Shown: piece by piece, positions 43,313-50,732 of the stretch | Position numbering within the stretch: position 1 is the stretch's first letter | Layout of the letters: every line of letters begins with the position of its first letter | Assembly (NCBI GenBank): GCA_900544705.1 | Contig: UQWH01000002.1 | Coordinates: forward strand, 1-64,000 | Length of the DNA stretch: 64,000 nt | Reading direction: 5' to 3' | Source: an uncultured Eubacteriales bacterium | GTDB lineage: Bacteria; Bacillota; Clostridia; Oscillospirales; Oscillospiraceae | The notes under the pieces: model-generated | The model's database searches: none | What the model saw: only the letters and a program-made list of their open reading frames with translations | What the model was told of the DNA's origin: nothing | Position numbers and translations under genes: made by a program

Positions 43313-43567
43313 ATGTATGATTATTTTTTTACCTTTCGTTCGGTCACGGCGGCGCAGGGCGGGGCGAAACGGCTGGAAAAGGCGGGGATTCCCGCCATGA
43401 TGGTCAGAACACCGAGAAATCTCCAGAAGCAGGGCTGCGGCTACAGCCTGAGAGTGCGCGCCGCGCAGTACCGCGCCGCGCAGCAGCTTCTGGTACAGGG
43501 CGGGGCCGGATTCCAGAGGATCTACACCCGGATGCCTGACGGGAACTGGGAGGAGGTTCGGGCGTGA
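43313..43567 (+). CDS. DUF3343 protein (putative selenium/sulfur carrier)
   Basis: 84 residues from the ATG at 43313, with GGGAGGGAG upstream. The small fold begins YDYFFTFRSVTAAQGGAKRL and has MVRTPRNLQKQGCGYSLRV, typical of DUF3343, whose members resemble YedF/TusA-like carriers and keep a single cysteine here (C58). It overlaps the cysteine desulfurase start (GTGA), as in other genomes where this pair is linked to selenium or sulfur handling. The carrier role is inference from the family and neighbour. Confidence 0.82.
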   Translation: MYDYFFTFRSVTAAQGGAKRLEKAGIPAMMVRTPRNLQKQGCGYSLRVRAAQYRAAQQLLVQGGAGFQRIYTRMPDGNWEEVRA

Positions 43568-44724
43568 TCTACTTTGACAGCGCGGCGACGACCCTGCAAA
43601 AGCCACCGGAGGTGGCACGCAGGACGGCTGCGGCGATGGGGAGCTACAGCAGCGTAGGGCGCGGCGGACACCCCGCGGCGATGGCGGCAGCAGAGGCAGT
43701 CTATCGGTGCCGGGAGCTGGCGGGCCGGCTGTTCGATGCGGAGCCGGAGCAGGTGATCTTTACGATGAACGCGACGCACGGCCTGAACATTGCCATTCGC
43801 TCGCTGGTCCGACCGGGTGGGCGCGTCGTTGTTTCCGGCTTTGAGCACAATGCGGTGATGCGTCCGCTCTATGCGCTGGGCGCACAGACGGAGATTGCCG
43901 GGCGCAGACTGTTTGACCCATCGGACACGCTTGCGCAATTTGACCGCCTGATCACGCCGGAGGTGCAGGCGGTGGTCTGTACCTGCGTTTCCAACGTATT
44001 CGGCTATATTCTGCCTTATGACGAGATCGCCGCACTCTGCCGTCAGCGGGGGATCCCGCTGATTCTTGATGCATCGCAGGCGGCGGGCGCACTGCCGCTT
44101 TCCCTGAAAAACAGCGGAGCGGATTTCATTGCAATGCCCGGACACAAGGGCCTTTACGGCCCGCAGGGAACAGGGCTGCTCCTGTGCAGAAATGGCGGCC
44201 AGCCCCTGATGCAGGGCGGCACGGGCAGCAATTCCGCCGACCGGGAAATGCCGGACTTTCTGCCCGACCGCCTGGAGGCCGGGACACACAACGTCTGCGG
44301 CATTGCCGGTCTGGCGGAGGGACTGCACTTTGTCCTGCGCCGGACGCCGGAGGCGATTTTTGCCCATGAGCAGCGCCTGCTGCGCCGGATGTATGGCGTT
44401 TTGGAACCGATGCGGGGCGTACGGCCCTTCTTTGGCAGTCCGCAGGCGGGGGTGGTTTCTTTCACCACGGAAACAATGGACTGTGAGGAGGCCGCGCAGC
44501 TTCTGGGACAGCGGGGGATTGCCGTTCGTGCAGGGCTGCACTGCGCGCCCGTGGCGCACGAGAGCGCGGGGACCTTTGCCAGCGGAACGGTCCGTCTGAG
44601 CTTTTCTGCATTTAATACGGAGGCGGAGATCGCCCGCTTTGCCGCGGTCTGCGGAAAAGTATTTTCCGACGGCGGGGAAATTCCGCGGATTCCTACTTGC
44701 TATTGCGGTAAAAATCGGATATAA
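43564..44724 (+). CDS. Class V aminotransferase, cysteine desulfurase-like
   Basis: 386 residues with a GTG start coupled to DUF3343. This PLP enzyme would take sulfur (or selenium) from cysteine or selenocysteine. The cofactor lysine is in MPGHKGLYGPQGTG near 195; DASQAAGALPL carries the pyridine-binding Asp; the catalytic cysteine is in AGLHCAPVAHESAGT near 326, where group II enzymes such as SufS/CsdA place it. No iscU or sufU is nearby, so Fe-S assembly is less likely than a dedicated role with the DUF3343 carrier. The cdaA promoter lies within its last codons. Confidence 0.9.
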   Translation: MIYFDSAATTLQKPPEVARRTAAAMGSYSSVGRGGHPAAMAAAEAVYRCRELAGRLFDAEPEQVIFTMNATHGLNIAIRSLVRPGGRVVVSGFEHNAVMRPLYALGAQTEIAGRRLFDPSDTLAQFDRLITPEVQAVVCTCVSNVFGYILPYDEIAALCRQRGIPLILDASQAAGALPLSLKNSGADFIAMPGHKGLYGPQGTGLLLCRNGGQPLMQGGTGSNSADREMPDFLPDRLEAGTHNVCGIAGLAEGLHFVLRRTPEAIFAHEQRLLRRMYGVLEPMRGVRPFFGSPQAGVVSFTTETMDCEEAAQLLGQRGIAVRAGLHCAPVAHESAGTFASGTVRLSFSAFNTEAEIARFAAVCGKVFSDGGEIPRIPTCYCGKNRI

Positions 44725-44725
44725 T
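44697..44725 (+). promoter_or_regulatory. Promoter of cdaA-cdaR inside the 3' end of the desulfurase gene
   Basis: TTGCTA (44697-44702), 17 bases, TATAAT (44720-44725). Confidence 0.65.
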
Positions 44726-44800
44726 CTAAAAGATAAAGTAGGGGTTCTATCACCGAACGGTCGGAGAGAGAACTTCATGCGCAATGAGCGGAGTTTTGTT

Positions 44801-45676
44801 ATGGAAGCTATCATCAATTTCTTCAAGGAGTTTGCCGCGCTGGTGCCGACGATCCGGATCATGGACATCGTGGATATTCTGGTCGTGGCGTTTGTGATCT
44901 ACAAGATCATTCTGATGCTCCAGACGACCAGCTCGGCGCGGATCGCCAAAAGTATTGTGATCATCCTGCTGCTGACGGCGCTCACCAGCGTACTGCATAT
45001 GTACCTGATGAACTACCTTTTGGATAAAATCCTGGAGATCGGCCTGCTGGCGCTGGTCATTATGTTCCAGCCCGAGCTGCGCAGGGTCCTGGAGAAGCTC
45101 GGCAGCAAGTCCTTCCGCGAGATCCTCTCGACAAAGCAGGAGCAGCGGAATATTGATTATGTTATCAGTGAAACGGTCAAGGCCTGCGAGATTATGTCGC
45201 GGGAGCGCACGGGCGTGCTGATCGTGTTCGAGCGCACCAGCTCGCTGGAGGATTATCAGAAAACCGGCATCGTGATTGACGCGCGCGTTTCTTCGGAGCT
45301 GCTGCGGAACATCTTTTTCACCAAGGCTTCCCTGCACGACGGTGCGGTCATCATCCGCAATGAGCGCATCGCTGCCGCCGGCTGCGTGCTTCCCCTGACG
45401 GAGAACCGCAACATCAGCAGCGACCTCGGCACCCGTCACCGTGCGGGCATCGGCATGAGCGAGGTGTCCGACGCGGTGGTCGTGATCGTTTCCGAGGAAA
45501 CCGGCACCATTTCCGTAGCGATCTCCGGAATGCTCAAGCGCCATCTGGCACCGCAGACGCTGGAGAAGCTGCTGCTCAACGAGCTGGCGCCGAAGGAAGA
45601 AACCAAGACGCGCAACCCTCTAAAGCTGCTGCGCAAACAACGGAAAGAAAAGGATGATTCGGATGCAGAAACATAA
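44801..45676 (+). CDS. cdaA: Diadenylate cyclase CdaA
   Basis: 291 residues from the ATG at 44801 (GGAG upstream); the ATG at 44777 also has a good site, so the start is uncertain by 8 codons. It makes c-di-AMP from two ATP. Three membrane helices (DIVDILVVAFVIYKIILML; IVIILLLTALTSVLHMYLM; ILEIGLLALVIMFQ) precede the DAC domain. Catalytic motifs DGA (SLHDGAVII, near 180) and RHR (GTRHRAGIG, near 212) are intact. Its partner cdaR overlaps its end. The usual third gene glmM is not present here. Confidence 0.96.
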   Translation: MEAIINFFKEFAALVPTIRIMDIVDILVVAFVIYKIILMLQTTSSARIAKSIVIILLLTALTSVLHMYLMNYLLDKILEIGLLALVIMFQPELRRVLEKLGSKSFREILSTKQEQRNIDYVISETVKACEIMSRERTGVLIVFERTSSLEDYQKTGIVIDARVSSELLRNIFFTKASLHDGAVIIRNERIAAAGCVLPLTENRNISSDLGTRHRAGIGMSEVSDAVVVIVSEETGTISVAISGMLKRHLAPQTLEKLLLNELAPKEETKTRNPLKLLRKQRKEKDDSDAET

Positions 45677-46916
45677 GATACTGGCTTTTCTGCTGGCGCT
45701 GATCGTGTCAATCTGCCTCTGGTTCTACGCCGTGACCGTGGTCAATCCGGACGATTCGACGACCATCAACGGGATTTCGGTGCAGTTTGAGGGCCTCGAT
45801 GCGCTGACGGCCCGCGGCCTGATGCTCACGGGCGGCGACGATACGAAGGTCAGCGTGAAGATGCGTGCGCGCCGTTCCGATTTGAAAGAACTGAACAACG
45901 AAACCGTTTCCGCCACGGCCGACGTGTCGCGCATCTCGGCAAGCGGCGAGTACCAGCTTACATGGAATCTTGTCCTGCCGGATACCGTGGCGACGGGCGA
46001 TGTCAGCGAGATCAGCAGCATCCCCTCCCGCTTCACGGTGCGGGTCAGTGAGATCAAGACGAACCCGGACGTTCCCGTGAAGGTGGAATACACGGGCGAG
46101 CTGGCCGACGGCCTGACCTATCAGGAGAATACCGCCTCCCTCACGCCGGCCACGCTGAAGCTCAGCGGCCCCGCAGACGAGGTGAACAAGGTCGATCACG
46201 CGCAGGTCAAGGTGGATCTGACGGGCGCCGCCACGCTGATCGACGAGGAATATCCCTATACGCTTTACGACAGCGACGGCAACGAGCTGACGCTGAGCAA
46301 ATACACGACCGTTTCCAGCGAGAAGATCTATGTACGCCTGCCGATCCTGCACTATAAGGACGTGAAGCTCAAGATCGACGTGGTCAGCGGCGGCGGCGCG
46401 ACGGAGCAGGATCTGGAATGGACGATCGAGCCGAAGGCCATCCGCGTGACCGGCAACGACAAGGACTTGCAGGAGATGCCGGAGGAGCTGTCCGTTGCAA
46501 CGGTTAATCTGGCCGAGATGAATGTGTATTCCCAGACCATGACCGCAAAGCTCAACCTGCCGAGCGGTATCATCAACCTCAGTGATGAGGACAGCGTGGA
46601 GATCCGTCTCAAGCTCTCCGGGCTGACGACCAAGGAGATCACCGTTCCCGTTTCCCAGATCGAGCGGAAAAACGAGGAGCAGACAATGTCCTTCGGGACC
46701 CAGAGCGTCAAGATCCAGATCCGCGGCAAGGCCACGGCACTTGAAAATATCACGGCGGCAGACCTGCGCGTCATTGCGGACATGGCCTCCGGCTATGATT
46801 CCAAGACGAAGAATGTGACGCTGGAGGTCAGCATGATTGCCTCTCTGGCAGACGTCGGTGTGATCGGCGGGCCGTATACGGTGCCGGTCATTCTGAACGG
46901 AGAAATGGAATCGTAA
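45663..46916 (+). CDS. cdaR: CdaR/YbbR-domain regulator of CdaA
   Basis: 417 residues from the ATG at 45663 (AAAAGG 9 bases upstream), overlapping cdaA by 14 bases. A single N-terminal helix (ILAFLLALIVSICLWFYAVT) is followed by extracellular YbbR repeats (three or four) of about 85 residues, e.g. DDSTTINGISVQFEGL and VRVSEIKTNPDVPVKVEYTG. CdaR binds CdaA and tunes c-di-AMP synthesis in Firmicutes. Its stop codon overlaps the start of the RseC-like gene (TAATG). Confidence 0.93.
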   Translation: MQKHKILAFLLALIVSICLWFYAVTVVNPDDSTTINGISVQFEGLDALTARGLMLTGGDDTKVSVKMRARRSDLKELNNETVSATADVSRISASGEYQLTWNLVLPDTVATGDVSEISSIPSRFTVRVSEIKTNPDVPVKVEYTGELADGLTYQENTASLTPATLKLSGPADEVNKVDHAQVKVDLTGAATLIDEEYPYTLYDSDGNELTLSKYTTVSSEKIYVRLPILHYKDVKLKIDVVSGGGATEQDLEWTIEPKAIRVTGNDKDLQEMPEELSVATVNLAEMNVYSQTMTAKLNLPSGIINLSDEDSVEIRLKLSGLTTKEITVPVSQIERKNEEQTMSFGTQSVKIQIRGKATALENITAADLRVIADMASGYDSKTKNVTLEVSMIASLADVGVIGGPYTVPVILNGEMES

Positions 46917-47317
46917 TGCAGCAAAAAGCGAGAGTGACGCGGCTCCTTCCTCAAAATCGCGCGGAGGTCAGCGTGACGCGGGAGTCGGCGTGCAGCGGCG
47001 ATTGCCACAAGTGCGCCGGCTGCGGCGCGGTCAGGCAGACCGTTACCGTGCAGGCCGAAAACGACATCCACGCCCGGCCCGGCGATGTGGTCTATATCGA
47101 GTCGGGCAGCGCCGTGGTGCTGCGCGCGGCCGCGCTGGTGTATGTTCTTCCGCTGGTTCTGTTCTTTGCGGGCTATTTTGCCGCCGGCGCGATGAGAATC
47201 GCCGCAGGCTGGGGCGGCGCGGCCGGGTTTGTGCTCGGCGTGCTTCCGGCCGTGTGGTATGACCGGCGCGTGCGGCGCAGACCGCCCGTTTACCGTATCG
47301 TGGAGCTTGCGGAATAG
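46916..47317 (+). CDS. RseC/MucC-like membrane protein with cysteine cluster
   Basis: 133 residues. The N-terminal part has a cluster CSGDCHKCAGC near residues 25-35, as in RseC proteins linked to SoxR reduction and to Rnf electron transport. A small beta domain follows, and then two membrane helices (LVYVLPLVLFFAGYFAAGAM; WGGAAGFVLGVLPAVWY). It starts on the cdaR stop codon and ends immediately before the DUF5685 gene. A redox role, perhaps with a bound Fe-S cluster or metal, is inferred. Confidence 0.85.
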   Translation: MQQKARVTRLLPQNRAEVSVTRESACSGDCHKCAGCGAVRQTVTVQAENDIHARPGDVVYIESGSAVVLRAAALVYVLPLVLFFAGYFAAGAMRIAAGWGGAAGFVLGVLPAVWYDRRVRRRPPVYRIVELAE

Positions 47318-48184
47318 ATGTTTGGTTATGTACTTCCCAGAAAGGACAAACTGTCCGAGGAGGATTTTGCACGCTACCGCGCGGCCTACTGCGGCCTTTG
47401 CCGCAGCCTGAAGCGCAATTACGGTTTTCGCGCGCGGTTCCTCGTCAATTATGATATGACGTTCCTTTATTTCCTGCTGAAGGGCGGGGAGAAGGCTCCG
47501 GCGGAGCGATGCTTCTGCCCGGCGCGCATCGTATGCAGAAAGGACTGCCTGACGCAGGATGCGGCCATGGTCTATGCGGCCGATATGAGTGTGCTGCTCT
47601 CCTATTGGAAGCTGCGCGATGCCGAGCGCGACGGGAATCTTCCGAAGCGCATGGCTGCGCGGATGGCGCTGGGGCTTTACCGCCGCAGCTACCGCAAGGC
47701 GGCGCGCCGCCATCCGGAAGCAGACCGCCTGTTCGGAGAAAAGCTGGAGCTGCTGCACGGGCTGGAGGAAGCGCACTGCGCGAGCATCGACCGCACGGCG
47801 GACGCCTTTGCAAGCCTCCTGAAGGGCTGCGCAGACTTTTTCCCGGAGGAAAAGGAGCGCCGCGCGGCGGAGCTGCTGCTCTACCATGTCGGCCGGTTTT
47901 TGTACCTTGCCGACGCACTGGACGATCTGCCGAAGGATGCAAAATCCGGCAGCTACAACCCGCTGATCTACCGTTATTGTCTGAAAGACGGCGCGCTTCC
48001 GCCGGAGGACAAGGCGCAGCTTCTGGAAACGATGGACGCCTCCATCGGCCTTGCGGCCTCCGCACTGGAGCTGCTTCCGCCGCGCACGGACGGTGCGATC
48101 CTGACGAATATTATCTACTATGGCCTGCCCGCGGTGCTGCACAGCGTTGCGGAGGGGACCTTCCGCAAAAGGAGTAAAAAATGA
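47318..48184 (+). CDS. DUF5685 family protein
   Basis: 288 residues starting [20 protein letters not shown] then YCGLCRSL, the family signature with a CxxC pair. A second cysteine set ([14 protein letters not shown]) lies near residues 65-80. The rest is mostly helical with conserved-looking [18 protein letters not shown]. The four or more cysteines suggest a metal site. The gene touches its upstream neighbour without a gap and overlaps the J-domain gene by 4 bases, so the three products are probably made together. No function is known to me. Confidence 0.85.
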   Translation: MFGYVLPRKDKLSEEDFARYRAAYCGLCRSLKRNYGFRARFLVNYDMTFLYFLLKGGEKAPAERCFCPARIVCRKDCLTQDAAMVYAADMSVLLSYWKLRDAERDGNLPKRMAARMALGLYRRSYRKAARRHPEADRLFGEKLELLHGLEEAHCASIDRTADAFASLLKGCADFFPEEKERRAAELLLYHVGRFLYLADALDDLPKDAKSGSYNPLIYRYCLKDGALPPEDKAQLLETMDASIGLAASALELLPPRTDGAILTNIIYYGLPAVLHSVAEGTFRKRSKK

Positions 48185-48762
48185 AAGACCCCTACGAGGT
48201 CCTTGGCGTGCCGCACGGCGCGTCGGACGAAGAGATCAAAAAAGCCTATCGGGAGCTTGCACGCAAGTACCACCCGGACAATTATGCAAACAATCCGCTT
48301 GCCGACCTTGCGCAGGAGAAAATGAAGGAGATCAACGAGGCCTACGACACGCTGACCAAGGGCGGCGGGAGCAGTTCCTCGTCCTCGCAGAACTACGGCG
48401 GCTACTCATCCCAGTCCTCTTATGCCGGCGGGGGAGAGCTGAACGAGGTGCGGCGGCTCATCCAGATGGGTGCGCTCGATCAGGCGGAGGCCAAGCTCGA
48501 CGGGATCGCGCAGCACAACGCCGAATGGTATTTCCTGCGCGGCGCGATCGCGCAGCGGCGCGGCTGGATGGACGAAGCCGCACAGAATTTCCGCATCGCA
48601 GTGAACATGGACCCCAACAATATCGAATACCGCAGCGCCCTGAACAGTATTCACGGCGGCGGCAATACCTACCGGCAGACCCAGTACGATGCGACGGACG
48701 ACCTTTGCGGCTGCTGCAGCTCGCTGATGTGCCTGAACTGCCTTTGCAGCGGGTGCCGGTAA
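48181..48762 (+). CDS. J-domain protein with cysteine-rich C-terminus
   Basis: 193 residues. The J domain (1-65) has the HPD motif in RKYHPDNYA and would stimulate a DnaK chaperone. A Ser/Gly/Tyr linker leads to a TPR-like helical segment ([20 protein letters not shown]). The last 20 residues carry six cysteines ([18 protein letters not shown]), probably a metal or membrane site. It lacks the zinc-finger region of DnaJ. It forms an operon with DUF5685 and the RseC-like gene, which suggests a chaperone dedicated to one client. Confidence 0.88.
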   Translation: MKDPYEVLGVPHGASDEEIKKAYRELARKYHPDNYANNPLADLAQEKMKEINEAYDTLTKGGGSSSSSSQNYGGYSSQSSYAGGGELNEVRRLIQMGALDQAEAKLDGIAQHNAEWYFLRGAIAQRRGWMDEAAQNFRIAVNMDPNNIEYRSALNSIHGGGNTYRQTQYDATDDLCGCCSSLMCLNCLCSGCR

Positions 48763-48781
48763 GGAAAAGGAGAGGATCAAA

Positions 48782-49660
48782 TTGATTCGTAGCATGACAG
48801 GATACGGTCGAGCGGTGCAGACGCTGAACGGCCGGGAGATCACGGTGGAGCTCCGTTCGGTGAACAATCGCTTTCTGGATTGCAGCGTCCGGCTGCCGCG
48901 CGCCTTTTCCTATGCGGAGGACGCGCTGAAGCAGAGCGTCAAGGAATTTGTCAGCCGCGGCAAGGTGGACATGTTTGTCACCGTCAATGTCACGGCGGAG
49001 GAAAATGTCCGCATTTCCCTCAACCGGCCGGTGCTGGAGGGCTATCTGGAAGCCCTGCGCACGATCGCAAAGGACTATGACGTGCGCGAGGACATCACCG
49101 CGACGGCACTGACCCGCTTCCCCGATGTTTTTGTTGTGGAGAAGCAGGAGGAGGACGAAAAGCAGATCACGGCCGACATCGTTTCCGTTGCGCGGGAGGC
49201 GCTGCACGCATATGATCAGATGCGCTGCACGGAGGGCGCCGCGCTGGTGGCGGATCTTCGCAGCAGGGCTGCGACGATCCTGTCCGTGGTGGAGCGCGTG
49301 GAAGCGCGCAGCCCCGTGACGGTGCAGGAGTACCGTGCACGGCTGGAGGCGAAGATGCGCGAGGTGCTGGAGAGCACTTCCATCGACGAGAGCCGAATCC
49401 TGACCGAGGCGGCGATCTTTGCCGACCGCATCGCCGTGGACGAGGAGACCGTCCGCCTGCGCAGCCATCTGGCGCAGATGGAAAAGCTGCTCTGCGAAGG
49501 CGGCAGCGTCGGCCGGAAGCTCGATTTCCTCCTGCAGGAGATGAACCGCGAGGCCAACACCATCGGCTCCAAGGGCAATGACATTGAGCAGGCGCGCAAC
49601 GTCGTGGAGATCAAGGCGGAGCTGGAAAAGATCCGCGAGCAGATCCAGAACATCGAATAA
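48782..49660 (+). CDS. YicC/YloC-family endoribonuclease
   Basis: 292 residues with a TTG start; AAGGAGAGG lies upstream. The N-terminal signature is MIRSMTGYGRAVQTLNGREI followed by VELRSVNNRFLD. The C-terminal DUF1732 part has GRKLDFLLQEMNREANTIGS and KGNDIEQARNVVEIKAELEK. YicC-type proteins are reported RNases. It opens the remA-gmk-rpoZ-priA block, the usual order in Firmicutes (yloC-remA-gmk-rpoZ). Confidence 0.95.
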   Translation: MIRSMTGYGRAVQTLNGREITVELRSVNNRFLDCSVRLPRAFSYAEDALKQSVKEFVSRGKVDMFVTVNVTAEENVRISLNRPVLEGYLEALRTIAKDYDVREDITATALTRFPDVFVVEKQEEDEKQITADIVSVAREALHAYDQMRCTEGAALVADLRSRAATILSVVERVEARSPVTVQEYRARLEAKMREVLESTSIDESRILTEAAIFADRIAVDEETVRLRSHLAQMEKLLCEGGSVGRKLDFLLQEMNREANTIGSKGNDIEQARNVVEIKAELEKIREQIQNIE

Positions 49661-49663
49661 ACC

Positions 49664-49930
49664 ATGAGATTGATCAATATCGGTTTCGGAAATATGATCT
49701 CCTCGGAGCGGCTGCTGACCATCGTCAGTCCGGACTCCGCGCCGGTCAAGCGTCTGGTGCAGGAGGCAAAGGATCGCGCGATGCTGATCGACGCCAGCTA
49801 TGGCAGAAAGACCCGCTCGGTGATCGTGATGGACACGGATCATGTGATCCTGTCCGCCATTGCGCCGGAGGCGATCGCCAAGCGCTTTGTGGAAAAGCCG
49901 GAGGAGGAAACGGAGGAGGAAGTACTGTGA
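49664..49930 (+). CDS. remA: RemA-like regulator (DUF370)
   Basis: 88 residues, the family length. It starts [20 protein letters not shown] and has [16 protein letters not shown], the conserved core. In Bacillus RemA is a DNA-binding oligomer that activates matrix and osmoprotection genes. In this window a TasA-like matrix module lies 48 kb away, a possible target but only by inference. It lies 3 bases after yicC and overlaps gmk by 4 bases. Confidence 0.92.
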   Translation: MRLINIGFGNMISSERLLTIVSPDSAPVKRLVQEAKDRAMLIDASYGRKTRSVIVMDTDHVILSAIAPEAIAKRFVEKPEEETEEEVL

Positions 49931-50526
49931 AGCAGGGAAAGATCATCATCCTTTCCGGCCCTTCGGGCGTCGGCAAGGGAACGGTTCTGAAGGAAGTCAT
50001 GCGCGGTGACCCGAGCCTGCGCTTTTCAGTGTCCGCGACGACGCGGCCCATCCGCCCCGGCGAGGTCGACGGCGTGCACTATTTCTTCATGGACAAGCCG
50101 CGCTTTGAAAAAATGATCGCGGACGGCGAGCTGCTGGAATACGCCAGCTATGCCGGAAACTATTACGGTACGCCGGAGAAGGCCGTGGACGACGCGCTGG
50201 CGCAGGGCATCAACGTCGTGCTGGAGATCGAGGTGCAGGGTGCCTTGCAGGTCATCGAGCGCCGCAGGGACGCGATTTCCATCTTTGTCGCGCCGCCGTC
50301 CTTTTCCGAGCTGCGCTACCGCCTGCTGAACCGCGGCGATACCGCTCCGGAGATCGCGGAGCGCCGCCTGCATATCGCGGAGCAGGAGTGCCGCACCGCG
50401 GAAAAATATCAGTACATCGTCGTCAATGATACGGTCGAACACGCCGCCGCGGAGATCCGCGCGATCCTGACGGCGGAGGAATGCCGGTCTGAAAATAGAT
50501 TCCAAACACTCAAGGAGGAACTTTAA
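49927..50526 (+). CDS. gmk: Guanylate kinase
   Basis: 199 residues with a GTG start coupled to remA. It phosphorylates GMP to GDP. The P-loop is [10 protein letters not shown] near residue 10; the GMP-binding segment includes [19 protein letters not shown] and the lid region follows ([16 protein letters not shown]). Only one base separates it from rpoZ. Confidence 0.96.
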   Translation: MKQGKIIILSGPSGVGKGTVLKEVMRGDPSLRFSVSATTRPIRPGEVDGVHYFFMDKPRFEKMIADGELLEYASYAGNYYGTPEKAVDDALAQGINVVLEIEVQGALQVIERRRDAISIFVAPPSFSELRYRLLNRGDTAPEIAERRLHIAEQECRTAEKYQYIVVNDTVEHAAAEIRAILTAEECRSENRFQTLKEEL

Positions 50527-50527
50527 T

Positions 50528-50722
50528 ATGCTGTATCCCGCAATGTCAGAGCTGCTCAAGCACATCGACAGCCGCTACCTGATGGTCAATGTCGTCGCGC
50601 GCCGCGCGCGTCAGATCTCCATTGAGTCTGAGACCTTCCACATTCCGCTGGAAGACAAGCCTGTGACGCTGGCGATCCGCGAGGTCGCAGAGGGCAAGCT
50701 GGCCGCAAAGGTTCGCGAGTAA
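50528..50722 (+). CDS. rpoZ: RNA polymerase omega subunit
   Basis: 64 residues. The N-terminal PAMSELLKHIDSRYLMVNVV and ARRARQISIE match the omega fold, which helps assemble and stabilise RNA polymerase. The position after gmk confirms it. AAGGAGG precedes the ATG. It is at the short end of the family, with a brief C-terminal tail. Confidence 0.92.
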   Translation: MLYPAMSELLKHIDSRYLMVNVVARRARQISIESETFHIPLEDKPVTLAIREVAEGKLAAKVRE

Positions 50723-50732
50723 TCGCACGCCC

